A stretch of 6,363 nt of DNA from Deltaproteobacteria bacterium (GCA_009993495.1 JAACTI010000229.1:1-6363); one strand, 5' to 3'; counted from the first letter of the stretch, positions 1 through 6,303 are shown. Numbers and translations are program-made. The notes: generated by a model from the sequence alone, not told the origin.

Positions 1-71
1 ATCTCAAAATTTGCTTTGTTGCGAAGCAATTTTTTCATTGCCCAGTCAAATCTTACAAGACGCTCTTTCAT
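1..71 (-). CDS. Rpn-family recombination-promoting nuclease/putative transposase, N-terminal fragment
   Basis: The ATG at 71-69 opens a frame that is still open at the window edge and gives 23 residues, MKERLVRFDWAMKKLLRNKA followed by NFE. The block FDWAxKKLLRNKANF is the characteristic N-terminus of the Rpn/PD-(D/E)XK nuclease family transposase proteins (PF12784 type), which are usually around 250-330 aa. Family members are DNA endonucleases linked to RecA-independent recombination and are often present in many copies per genome. A good ribosome binding site, GAAGAGG, lies 5 nt before the ATG, and an extended -10 promoter is a few bases further upstream. The catalytic residues lie outside the window, so integrity cannot be judged. 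The assignment rests on the N-terminal motif only. The gene probably has its own promoter and is not functionally tied to the polysaccharide genes. Confidence 0.75.
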   Translation of the reverse strand, partial: MKERLVRFDWAMKKLLRNKANFE

Positions 72-99
72 GTATACCTCTTCAATCTTTCGGGTGACC

Positions 100-108
100 A
101 ATATAGCA
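100..108 (-). promoter_or_regulatory. Extended -10 promoter for the Rpn-family gene
   Basis: On the minus strand the sequence reads TGCTATATT, an extended -10 (TGn) followed by TATATT, one mismatch from TATAAT. It lies about 28 nt upstream of the ATG at 71, leaving room for a start near position 93 and a leader of about 20 nt that carries the GAAGAGG ribosome binding site. No convincing -35 hexamer is present at 16-18 nt; the best nearby candidate, TTTACA, is only 11 nt away. An extended -10 can work without one. This is a prediction by eye. Confidence 0.4.
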
Positions 109-163
109 GAAACCTTTGTAAACTGTATTAACCGCCGGAGAAATTGCCTTCATACAAGAATCA

Positions 164-203
164 CGTGAAAAAGGGGGCCGTGAAAAAGGAGACAGATTTA
201 TTT
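164..203. repeat. Tandem 15-bp direct repeat with RAYT-type flank
   Basis: The plus strand carries CGTGAAAAAGG twice, at 164-174 and 179-189, giving a 15-bp period. The second copy runs on into GAGACAGATTTATTT. The string AAAAAGGxGACAGATTTATTT resembles intergenic repeats that I remember flanking REP-associated tyrosine transposase (RAYT, Y1_Tnp) genes in many proteobacteria. The direct repeat is seen in the sequence; the RAYT link is from memory. It lies between the broken coiled-coil gene and the Rpn gene, so it may mark a mobile-element scar. On the minus strand the two copies appear as TTTTT runs, but no stem precedes them, so I do not call a terminator. Confidence 0.5.
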
Positions 204-226
204 ACCGTCTTCGTTGGTCGACTCCA

Positions 227-420
227 TCAACTCTCTTTGACCAGATAGACGCCATGATGCGCTTCAGTATCGGCCCGGTGCGCCTTGAGGTCAGCGGCGA
301 CGGCATCGATCTTCTGATTTTAAAATCGACTAGATCGAGGCGCTCATCGGTCTTGAAAGACAGATCGTCAATCTTGCCATTCAGGTCTTCGAGCGATATT
401 TCCAGACTCTCTGTTTTCAT
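227..420 (-). pseudogene. Small coiled-coil protein of unknown function, disrupted by a frameshift
   Basis: The ATG at 420-418 is preceded by GAGGG at a 4-nt spacing and begins 16 nt after the Wzz stop, so it sits like the last gene of that unit. The start frame encodes an acidic, heptad-like helix (ends ERLDLVDFKI). It then changes to low-complexity RRSMPSPLTSRR-type sequence and stops at 202. From about position 313 the -1 frame instead gives QKIDAVAADLKAHRADTEAH and then HGVYLVKES, stopping at 227. Adding one base near 313-325 (for example atc-cag) joins the two halves into a 64-aa protein with continuous heptads (I, L, F, L, V, I, I, V). The AHRADTEAH tail is one I associate with small coiled-coil proteins of Desulfuromonadales, function unknown. 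The junction lies at a TTTTAAAA run, where an indel or sequencing error is plausible. If the shift is real, this is a pseudogene or encodes an altered 72-aa product. Confidence 0.6.
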
Positions 421-436
421 ATCGCCCTCATGACCT

Positions 437-1681
437 TCACTGCGTCTTCGATCCCTTGCGTAAATTCATCCATGTCTTAATCTCCGACCACAGCAAGCGA
501 TCGTCCTCAGACATCCGCCCCCCGTATTCGCGGATAAAAGCAAAGAGTACCGCCATGAACCCGGCGACAAAGGTCACCGCCAGCACGATCAGACTCCGCT
601 TCGGTTTACTCTTCTTATCCGGCACTACCGCCGCATCGAGAACCTGAATCGTTGACGTATCCTTCGACTCCTCGATCTTGGCCAGCTCAAACTGTTTGGT
701 CAGAAGTTCATAAAGCGTTTCCTGAATCTTGAACTCGCGCATCACCCGAGCATACTGCAAACTTATGTCCGGCACATTGGACGTTGAGACAAAAATATCT
801 CCGGAGACCCGCTGCCCTTCGGGGGATTTTTCCAGTCGCCGCAGCTGCGCATGCAGGCCACTCAAAGCCTCGCGCAAAATTTTTACCTCGGGATTTTGCT
901 CGGTCTGAAAGGAGCGCGACACCCCGAGCTCGACCTCCTTGCTGGCTATCTCCCCTTTGAGACGAGCAATCGCCTCAATCGTCGCCGTCGCCTGATCGTC
1001 GAGCTTGAAGGCATTATTCCTCTCCTGAAAGGTGCGCAGGGCCTCCTCGGCACGCTTGAGATCGGCCTTGACAATATCCAGCCGCTTTTCGAGAAAGAGG
1101 CGCTGCCGTCCGGAGCTGCTGAGATTGAGCTGGAGATTAAGTTTCTTGAGCTCCTCGACATAGGCATTGGCGATGGCGGCGGCACGCTTGGGCTCTTCAT
1201 CCTCCGCACTGACGGAGATGATCCCGTCCTTCTTGCCGAGAGAGATGCTCACCAGACTATCGAGCTTCTCGTACATCTTCACCCGGTAGTCTTGCTCGTA
1301 AACCTCCATCAGCTTGAAGCGATCGATGATGGCATCGGCAAGGGTGCGACTCTTGAGCATGCCGACGTAAAGATCACCGCCGCCCCCCCCGCCCGAAATT
1401 CCGGCCAGGGCGGCAAGATCGCCCATACCACCGAGCATGGCTGAGAGGCCGCCCTTGCTTTCGTTCGGCGGCATCAGGGTGGTGGTGGCAAGGTAGATAT
1501 TGGGCAGCAGCAATGATATGCCACAACTCAGAACAAAAGCTGCCGCCGTCACCTTGACGATGAGACGCCAATTTTTAGCCAGCACCAGCAGATATTCGAG
1601 CAGATTGATCTCATCCTCCATAACGGCCGAATCTTGAGCTGACATCTCTTTTTTCTGATTATTCTCCATAGCATCCATCAT
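437..1681 (-). CDS. Wzz-type chain-length determinant (polysaccharide co-polymerase)
   Basis: This 414-aa inner-membrane protein would oligomerise and control the length of the polymer made by a Wzy polymerase, working with the upstream SLBB exporter. A cytoplasmic N-terminus (1-38) is followed by a first membrane segment at about 39-60 (core VTAAAFVLSCGISLLLP) and the Wzz motif around YLATTTLMPP (63-72). A long periplasmic region is mostly helical, with coiled coil at about 190-290. A proline/basic motif, VPDKKSKPKRS (353-363), precedes the second membrane segment (363-384), as is typical of Wzz proteins. A 30-residue tail follows. No Walker A/B motif or tyrosine cluster follows, so it is not fused to a BY-kinase. 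The region between the first segment and the helices has a glycine-rich stretch (77-102) ending in six glycines, coded by a C8 run. Alternative starts lie at 1678 and 1669; GGTGA 6 nt before 1681 favours the first. The upstream neighbour is 181 nt away, so it may have its own promoter. Confidence 0.9.
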   Translation of the reverse strand: MMDAMENNQKKEMSAQDSAVMEDEINLLEYLLVLAKNWRLIVKVTAAAFVLSCGISLLLPNIYLATTTLMPPNESKGGLSAMLGGMGDLAALAGISGGGGGGDLYVGMLKSRTLADAIIDRFKLMEVYEQDYRVKMYEKLDSLVSISLGKKDGIISVSAEDEEPKRAAAIANAYVEELKKLNLQLNLSSSGRQRLFLEKRLDIVKADLKRAEEALRTFQERNNAFKLDDQATATIEAIARLKGEIASKEVELGVSRSFQTEQNPEVKILREALSGLHAQLRRLEKSPEGQRVSGDIFVSTSNVPDISLQYARVMREFKIQETLYELLTKQFELAKIEESKDTSTIQVLDAAVVPDKKSKPKRSLIVLAVTFVAGFMAVLFAFIREYGGRMSEDDRLLWSEIKTWMNLRKGSKTQ

Positions 1682-1721
1682 GTCTTATCACCCGGGAACC
1701 TGAGAGCACAGTGTACAAATT

Positions 1722-1737
1722 CATGAAGTTCTTCATG
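1722..1737. promoter_or_regulatory. Perfect inverted repeat in the Wzz gene leader
   Basis: CATGAAG-TT-CTTCATG is a perfect 7-bp inverted repeat around a 2-bp centre, lying 41 bp upstream of the Wzz gene start. It could be a binding site for a dimeric regulator, or a short leader hairpin (6-bp stem, 4-nt loop). No T-run follows on the minus strand, so it is not a terminator. Its function is unknown. Confidence 0.4.
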
Positions 1738-1787
1738 GGAATCATCGGACCGGGCTCCAACCATACTGCGACCCCCCGCGCGCTTCC

Positions 1788-1806
1788 GCTTATGATAATC
1801 ATAAGT
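1788..1806. promoter_or_regulatory. Fur-box-like palindrome upstream of the Wzz gene
   Basis: CTTATGATAATCATAAG (1789-1805) is a perfect palindrome with 8-bp arms around one central base. Its 11-bp core, ATGATAATCAT, is identical to the centre of the 19-bp Fur consensus GATAATGATAATCATTATC, and over the full 19 bp I count 14 matches. It lies about 107 bp before the Wzz start. On the minus strand it contains TATGAT, which could serve as a -10 hexamer, so a bound repressor would block it; however, no good -35 is present at the right spacing. The palindrome is observed; Fur binding is inferred. Confidence 0.5.
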
Positions 1807-1862
1807 GCCCGGAGATCCATGCCTTAAAATCGACAGCGTTCCGCCTGAAAGTGCCGCACAGG

Positions 1863-4541
1863 TCAGAAGGATGCAATTGCCGCCGCACCGAGGGCCAGCT
1901 GATAGAAGATAGTGGAAATATCCTTGACGTTGCGCATAACCGCTATTTTATCGACTTTCTCGGGAACCAAAATCGTATCACCCGGCCACAGTACCTCCGT
2001 GTAAAACCCGCCAAATTCCCAGCGGAATCGATCACTATTCCAGCGAACCCCGAGCCCGGCCTGTTTATTGCTCAAAACCGTTCCATCTGCACGGACGACG
2101 AACATCTCCTTTTCGTTGGCCGTTTCTTTTATGCCCCCAACGCGATCAAGATAATAGCCAACGGTCTGCCCCGGTCGATAAATCAGCGAAACCGGGTTGT
2201 AAACCTCACCCAAAACAGCAACCGACATCGGATTTCTTGGGATGACAATTTCATCTCCCGCCCTCAAAGAAATATCCATGTCGCTCCCGGCCAGTTCTTC
2301 CAAAGGAAGGAATTTTGACGCGATGCGCCCGGAAAGTGGCACATTGCGCAATTTATTAATCATCTCTTTGCGGCTTTCAAGCAGGATTTTTGCCGAGGCA
2401 AGTTCTTCGGCACTGACCGCTCCCGAGGCGATCTCAAACGACAGCTGAGCCATCACTTTTTCCTGTTCGGCAATCAGTTTTTCAACATTGGCTTTTTGCA
2501 GGGCCTTCACTGATTCTCTGGACAGGGTCGCACCACGCAGATAGGCTTCACCGGTATAGCCTCCGGCCCGCTGCAAAACAGAGCTCAATGTTTCCTGTTT
2601 ACTGATCGCGTAGGTTCCGGGAAAGAGGACTTCTCCACCAACAGTGACCGTAAGCCGTTCGTTATAATCGGGGACGGACCGAACGAAAAGGTGATCTTCC
2701 GCCTGCAACTCAAGGTTGTTTTCGGCATCCCCGTGTAACGCCTTGTCCAGATCGATCAAAACACGTTCCGAGCGTGTTTCTTTGCCAACTGGGGTAAAAC
2801 GGGACAGTTCTGCTTGGCTTAAGTAAGCGAAGTTCCTGATATTTCCCGCCTGCATGATGAGATCCCGAACCGTCATGTTGGCGTAGAGCTGATATTTTCC
2901 CGGAATATTCACCGCACCCGAAATATTAACCGTGGATAATTCTTCCATCTGTTTTCGTGAGAAAATGTGAACTTCATCAAATTCAAGCAAACGGTGATTG
3001 TTCTCGGGATTCCCGCCTGCGGCCAACTCCGGATTGAAGGTGATTTTTTCAGGGCGATAATAGGGCGGCTGAATGCGCAGGATTTCGGCCATTTCGGTAA
3101 AATAACCGGGCAGCAGGTTGTCGTTCGTCAGCAGGTCGCCCACCCGCATGCCGGGAACCCATTCAAAACGACCGGGACGATTGACATATCCAGTGAGCCG
3201 GACATAACGGGTTGCGAAGGTGGGAAGAGAGGAAACCCTGACGAGATCACGATCGGCTAATGGGATTTTGAGACTGCCTGCCGGTTTTTTCCCCTTGAGA
3301 TCCAGGTTGTAATCAAGGATAACTTTCCCTTGGGCATCATCAACGCGTTCAATCTGGACATGATCGGTGACCGCCATGGCGGTCACTCCGCCCGCCATTT
3401 CCAATAACGTTGCCAGGTTTTCACCAGCAACAAGTTCATAGATAGCCGGGCGACGAACCTCGCCACTGACCCCCACCTGAGACACCGCAACCGGAACAAA
3501 AACCGTATCCCCGGATTGGAGTCTGACATCGTGACTGCGGTCCCCGGTTAGAAAAAAATCATAAAGATCGACAGGAGAAACAGTTTCACCGGCGCGCATC
3601 AGGCGCAGGTTGCGTAAGGATCCTTGTTTGGTCGGCCCTCCCGCGGCGTGAAGCACATTCAGCACCGTCGAAAGCGCATTTACGGTATAGGTTCCGGGCT
3701 GATTGACCTCGCCGACAACATAAACTTGAATCGACCGCAGGGCACCGAGACTGACATTCACTTCAAAGTCCGAATAATATTTGGCGATCTGCTTGCGGAT
3801 CGTTTCGCGGATTTGCGCAAAAGACTGACCCCAGAGCTGAATCGCGCCAATTTTCGGCAAAACGATTTCCCCGTTGCGACCCACCTCAATACGAAAAGTC
3901 CCGTTCAGACTCCCCCAGATGTCGATATTCAAAACATCGCCCGGCCCAACGATGTAATCGGGGCCAACCAGCCCCGATGCCTCAGGGAGGACGGGCCTGG
4001 AGCTGGTAAAAAAATCATAGCCGAATTGTTCAAGATGCTGTTGAGATTCGGTATTACTTAAATCTGCATCGAACCAAACCCCTTCATCTCCCAGTGATTT
4101 AAGGAAAGTTTGACGTTCACGAAGAGAAAGAGTCTGTAAATAACGCTCCTGATCTTCCTTATCAAGCGTTTTGAACAAACGAACTTTTTGTGCAGCAATC
4201 GCGCCCCCCTCAAGGGACAGCAGTTGAGTCAACGGATCGGCGATGGCAGAAGGCGTTACTTCCTTCGTGCGGGGCTCCCCACCGATGAATTTCCCCAGTG
4301 GCAGCGTCGGCGTCGAAAAAAAACGCTCCGCGTTTGATTCAGGCATGGGTTTTGGCACAACAGCGGGCGCTAGTTGTCTGCGCTCAACTTGTTTTTCAGG
4401 GACAATAATAACGCTCGGTTGCCCCTGGCCTCCTCCCTCATTGAGGCTCAACGCCTGGTCGTTTGACAAAGGTTCAGCGCACAGTGGCAGGCACGTAAAC
4501 ACCATCACGAGAAGGATCAATATCGAAATTTTATGTCGCAT
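1863..4541 (-). CDS. Long SLBB-domain polysaccharide export protein (Wza/WbfF-like)
   Basis: This 892-aa secreted protein is the likely conduit that carries polysaccharide across the periplasm and outer membrane. A signal peptide covers 1-22 (hydrophobic ILILLVMVF, probable cleavage after LCA). The sequence around its only cysteine is LPLC, a poor lipobox. Residues 40-100 are proline-rich and 118-180 helical. A Poly_export domain spans about 194-270, starting at PDYIVGPGDVLNIDIWG. SLBB units follow at about 271-350, 354-440, 445-530, 536-620, 631-680 and 772-860; each opens with a G-E/Y/A-V-x-x-P-G-like turn (VGEVNQPGTY, SGEVRRPAIY, TGYVNRPGRF, SGAVNIPGKY, GGEVLFPGTY, LGEVYNPVSL). A charged helical insert, 675-735, separates the last two. 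The C-terminal hydrophobic helix (874-892, ISTIFYQLALGAAAIASF) may insert in the outer membrane like the Wza helix. The length is more than double that of Wza (about 380 aa) and fits the long WbfF/OtnA-type group. The ribosome binding site AGGGGA lies about 11 nt before the ATG. It follows the Wzi-like gene by 57 nt, probably in one transcript. Confidence 0.92.
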   Translation of the reverse strand: MRHKISILILLVMVFTCLPLCAEPLSNDQALSLNEGGGQGQPSVIIVPEKQVERRQLAPAVVPKPMPESNAERFFSTPTLPLGKFIGGEPRTKEVTPSAIADPLTQLLSLEGGAIAAQKVRLFKTLDKEDQERYLQTLSLRERQTFLKSLGDEGVWFDADLSNTESQQHLEQFGYDFFTSSRPVLPEASGLVGPDYIVGPGDVLNIDIWGSLNGTFRIEVGRNGEIVLPKIGAIQLWGQSFAQIRETIRKQIAKYYSDFEVNVSLGALRSIQVYVVGEVNQPGTYTVNALSTVLNVLHAAGGPTKQGSLRNLRLMRAGETVSPVDLYDFFLTGDRSHDVRLQSGDTVFVPVAVSQVGVSGEVRRPAIYELVAGENLATLLEMAGGVTAMAVTDHVQIERVDDAQGKVILDYNLDLKGKKPAGSLKIPLADRDLVRVSSLPTFATRYVRLTGYVNRPGRFEWVPGMRVGDLLTNDNLLPGYFTEMAEILRIQPPYYRPEKITFNPELAAGGNPENNHRLLEFDEVHIFSRKQMEELSTVNISGAVNIPGKYQLYANMTVRDLIMQAGNIRNFAYLSQAELSRFTPVGKETRSERVLIDLDKALHGDAENNLELQAEDHLFVRSVPDYNERLTVTVGGEVLFPGTYAISKQETLSSVLQRAGGYTGEAYLRGATLSRESVKALQKANVEKLIAEQEKVMAQLSFEIASGAVSAEELASAKILLESRKEMINKLRNVPLSGRIASKFLPLEELAGSDMDISLRAGDEIVIPRNPMSVAVLGEVYNPVSLIYRPGQTVGYYLDRVGGIKETANEKEMFVVRADGTVLSNKQAGLGVRWNSDRFRWEFGGFYTEVLWPGDTILVPEKVDKIAVMRNVKDISTIFYQLALGAAAIASF

Positions 4542-4545
4542 TACA

Positions 4546-4560
4546 AACAGTTCCCCTGTT
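4546..4560 (-). promoter_or_regulatory. Ribosome binding site of the SLBB gene inside a small hairpin
   Basis: On the minus strand AACAG-GGGAA-CTGTT forms a 5-bp stem with a 5-nt loop, and the only Shine-Dalgarno-like sequence, AGGGGA, spans the last stem base and the loop. It lies just before the ATG at 4541. The stem is weak. An accessible loop would favour ribosome binding, while pairing with other RNA could hide it. Regulation is speculative. Confidence 0.35.
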
Positions 4561-4598
4561 CGGCAAGGTTATAATTGGAGATTGCGCGTTCTCACCAG

Positions 4599-6140
4599 TC
4601 ACCAGAGACGCGTCACACTGAAACTCGCGGCATGGTCTGTTCGGTCGGCGCCTGCAACATAGCCCACATTTTCGATAGAATCGTTTGCGTAGCTGGCCTT
4701 TAATTGCCAGTCAGATGTGACCATCCAGTCGACAGCCACAAACGGCTGACGGTGTTTTTCCAGAACGGCCTGATCATAGCCGCGCTTCTCCTCATCGTAA
4801 CCCAGTGTTACTTGTACCCTTTCGGTTAACCACCAATCAAGCGCAATATACCGGTCTTCAGCGCCGCCGCCGACGTGATGGCCAAGAATTTTTCCTTTAT
4901 AGGTGTACCCCGAGCGGTAGATCCCGTGGCGATACCACACCGGCGAGTTATTATCGATGGACGACAGATCGGCATATTCCAGTCGCAGCGACAGCCGCCC
5001 GCTGGGTTCAATAACCGGTAAATACAGCCCAACCAAGCTGGCCATATTCGCGATCCAGTACCCTGCTTCATCTTCACCGCCGATTTCAGCATAAAACTCC
5101 GCATTCCAGAGAAATGGCAGATGAAGCCTAAAATCAACAGCAGCGACCGAGTTGCTGGTGTCTTCTCCGCCGCTCAGATTTTTCCCCGTCAGGATGGTGA
5201 CAAACTCACTGGCATCAACATGCGGACGCCCTTCCCCACCAAAGATGACGCAGCGAGAGGCCCCGAGCTCAAACCAGGGAAGCGGTTTTACATCGATGCG
5301 CATCCCGGCAAAGTAAGGCTCGGCGACCCTACGCTCGGTTTCCAGACGGCTCCAGAAAACATCCAGCCGCGCTGGCCCCAAAAGACCAAAGATCCACGGC
5401 AATATGATTGGTGACGGATTGGTCACCCGCAGCATGTCCAACGGCTCGGCGTTATTGCTCAGAACCAGAGAACCGTGCCTGCCCCGTCCCCACCAGAGTG
5501 ATTGGCGACCGACTGAAAATTCAAATGCAAAAAGTTGCAACGCCAGTTTACTGTAACGTGTCCCGAAGTGACTCTCAGCCTGGGAGTCATTATTTTCCAG
5601 ATAGCTCAAATACGGCTGCCAACTGAACAGAAACCAATCAGAAAAACGCAGCTCCGAGATCAAGCCCAGTTCAGCATTATGGTTTTCCGAATAATCCTTG
5701 CCCTGGTTGTTATAATCGAGAGCAAATTGTCGCGCATTGGTTCGCGGAATTGTCGTCGGCTGTCCATCGCGATAATCATAACGCAAGGCAACCTGTGTGA
5801 TGGGCTTGAAATAACTCTTTGCAGCAGAGGGAGAGGTGGCCTGAATGTCATCGGCAAACTCTTTTTTCAAGCGCGTGATAAGTTTCTGGTTTATGTCTGA
5901 AGCACCCCGATCGGGCAACAAGTGAACCTCTGCCTCAACAACCAGCCGCGCCGCCTCCGAGCGGGTGTAGGGTCTGTTTCCGGACAAGGATGATTGCACC
6001 GCACCGGACGCAGCCAAGCGGTCAAAGGCAGAATACACCCAGCTGTTTAGTGGTAAGGACGATGACACTCCTGCCGCATGTGCGCTCGCGCAAAACATAC
6101 ACCAAACAACTAAGGCGGACACAAACCGGCGCAAAAACAT
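4599..6140 (-). CDS. Wzi-family capsule assembly outer-membrane protein
   Basis: This 513-aa beta-barrel protein probably anchors or organises exported polysaccharide on the cell surface, as Wzi does for group 1 capsules. The chosen start at 6140 gives MFLRRFVSALVVWCMFCASA followed by HA, a clean signal peptide cleaved after AHA (residue 23), and is preceded by AGGAGGAGGT. The longer reading from 6179 adds 13 residues before the signal and has no good ribosome binding site. After the signal, LPLNSWVYSAFDRLAA (29-44) followed by an RPYTRSEAARL segment is the usual N-terminal helical part of the family. The motif GRQSLWWGRGRHGSLVLSNN (211-230) is the most conserved Caps_assemb_Wzi (PF14052) segment. 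The rest alternates polar and aromatic strands and ends in SVTRLW; a terminal aromatic residue is the outer-membrane beta-barrel sorting signal. It is the first gene of the apparent transcript, 57 nt before the SLBB gene. WbfE of Vibrio has, as I recall, the same role and position. The function is inferred from family and context. Confidence 0.88.
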   Translation of the reverse strand: MFLRRFVSALVVWCMFCASAHAAGVSSSLPLNSWVYSAFDRLAASGAVQSSLSGNRPYTRSEAARLVVEAEVHLLPDRGASDINQKLITRLKKEFADDIQATSPSAAKSYFKPITQVALRYDYRDGQPTTIPRTNARQFALDYNNQGKDYSENHNAELGLISELRFSDWFLFSWQPYLSYLENNDSQAESHFGTRYSKLALQLFAFEFSVGRQSLWWGRGRHGSLVLSNNAEPLDMLRVTNPSPIILPWIFGLLGPARLDVFWSRLETERRVAEPYFAGMRIDVKPLPWFELGASRCVIFGGEGRPHVDASEFVTILTGKNLSGGEDTSNSVAAVDFRLHLPFLWNAEFYAEIGGEDEAGYWIANMASLVGLYLPVIEPSGRLSLRLEYADLSSIDNNSPVWYRHGIYRSGYTYKGKILGHHVGGGAEDRYIALDWWLTERVQVTLGYDEEKRGYDQAVLEKHRQPFVAVDWMVTSDWQLKASYANDSIENVGYVAGADRTDHAASFSVTRLW

Positions 6141-6143
6141 CAG

Positions 6144-6153
6144 ACCTCCTCCT
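6144..6153 (-). promoter_or_regulatory. Strong ribosome binding site deciding the Wzi-like gene start
   Basis: The minus strand reads AGGAGGAGGT-CTG-ATG. The AGGAGG core repeats in overlapping registers, with an effective spacing of 4-7 nt to the ATG at 6140. This is the strongest ribosome binding site in the window. It fixes the start at 6140 and rules against the longer reading from 6179. Confidence 0.85.
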
Positions 6154-6204
6154 GAGAACGGGATTGAGCAGGCGCGCAAAGTAACAGAAAAACCCTTTTA
6201 ATTC

Positions 6205-6229
6205 AAAATAAAAATTCCGGCATTAGCCG
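6205..6229 (-). terminator. Weak terminator-like hairpin upstream of the Wzi-like gene
   Basis: On the minus strand CGGC-TAAT-GCCG forms a 4-bp GC stem with a 4-nt loop, followed by GAATTTTTATTTT. This could end an upstream minus-strand transcript that lies outside the window. The short stem makes it a poor intrinsic terminator. The AT-rich tract after it could equally be a promoter UP-like region, since TTGAAT occurs there as a possible -35, but I see no matching -10 hexamer. Confidence 0.3.
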
Positions 6230-6303
6230 TGCGTCGGGCTTGGTTTTTTGGGAACAACAGCGAGAAGTGCTTTGGCCCAGGCTTTTATGGCCGCGGAATC
6301 TCA

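Noticed and set aside
11..35. Plus-strand hairpin TTGCTT...AAGCAA followed by TTTTTT, like an intrinsic terminator
   Set aside because: It lies inside the Rpn-family coding region, where the same bases code for conserved KKLLRNKA residues, and there is no plus-strand gene to terminate.
132..145. Minus-strand GGCGGTTAATAC, similar to an ops element (GGCGGTAGNNT)
   Set aside because: Only the first six bases match, and it precedes the Rpn gene rather than the export genes.
313..327. Programmed -1 frameshift at the TTTTAAAA run
   Set aside because: The U-UUA-AAA heptamer is in the wrong phase relative to the start frame, and no downstream stimulatory stem is evident.
851..1444. Long plus-strand open frame (197 codons) opposite the Wzz gene
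   Set aside because: It is a shadow of the Wzz coding strand; the opposite frame has clear membrane segments and family motifs, while this one shows no domain or ribosome binding site.
1851..2318. Plus-strand open frame (155 codons) opposite the SLBB gene end
   Set aside because: It is antisense to well-conserved SLBB and C-terminal sequence, with no recognisable product.
6141..6179. Longer Wzi-like start at 6179 (13 extra residues)
   Set aside because: It would place extra residues before an intact signal peptide, and the AGGAGGAGGT ribosome binding site points to the ATG at 6140.
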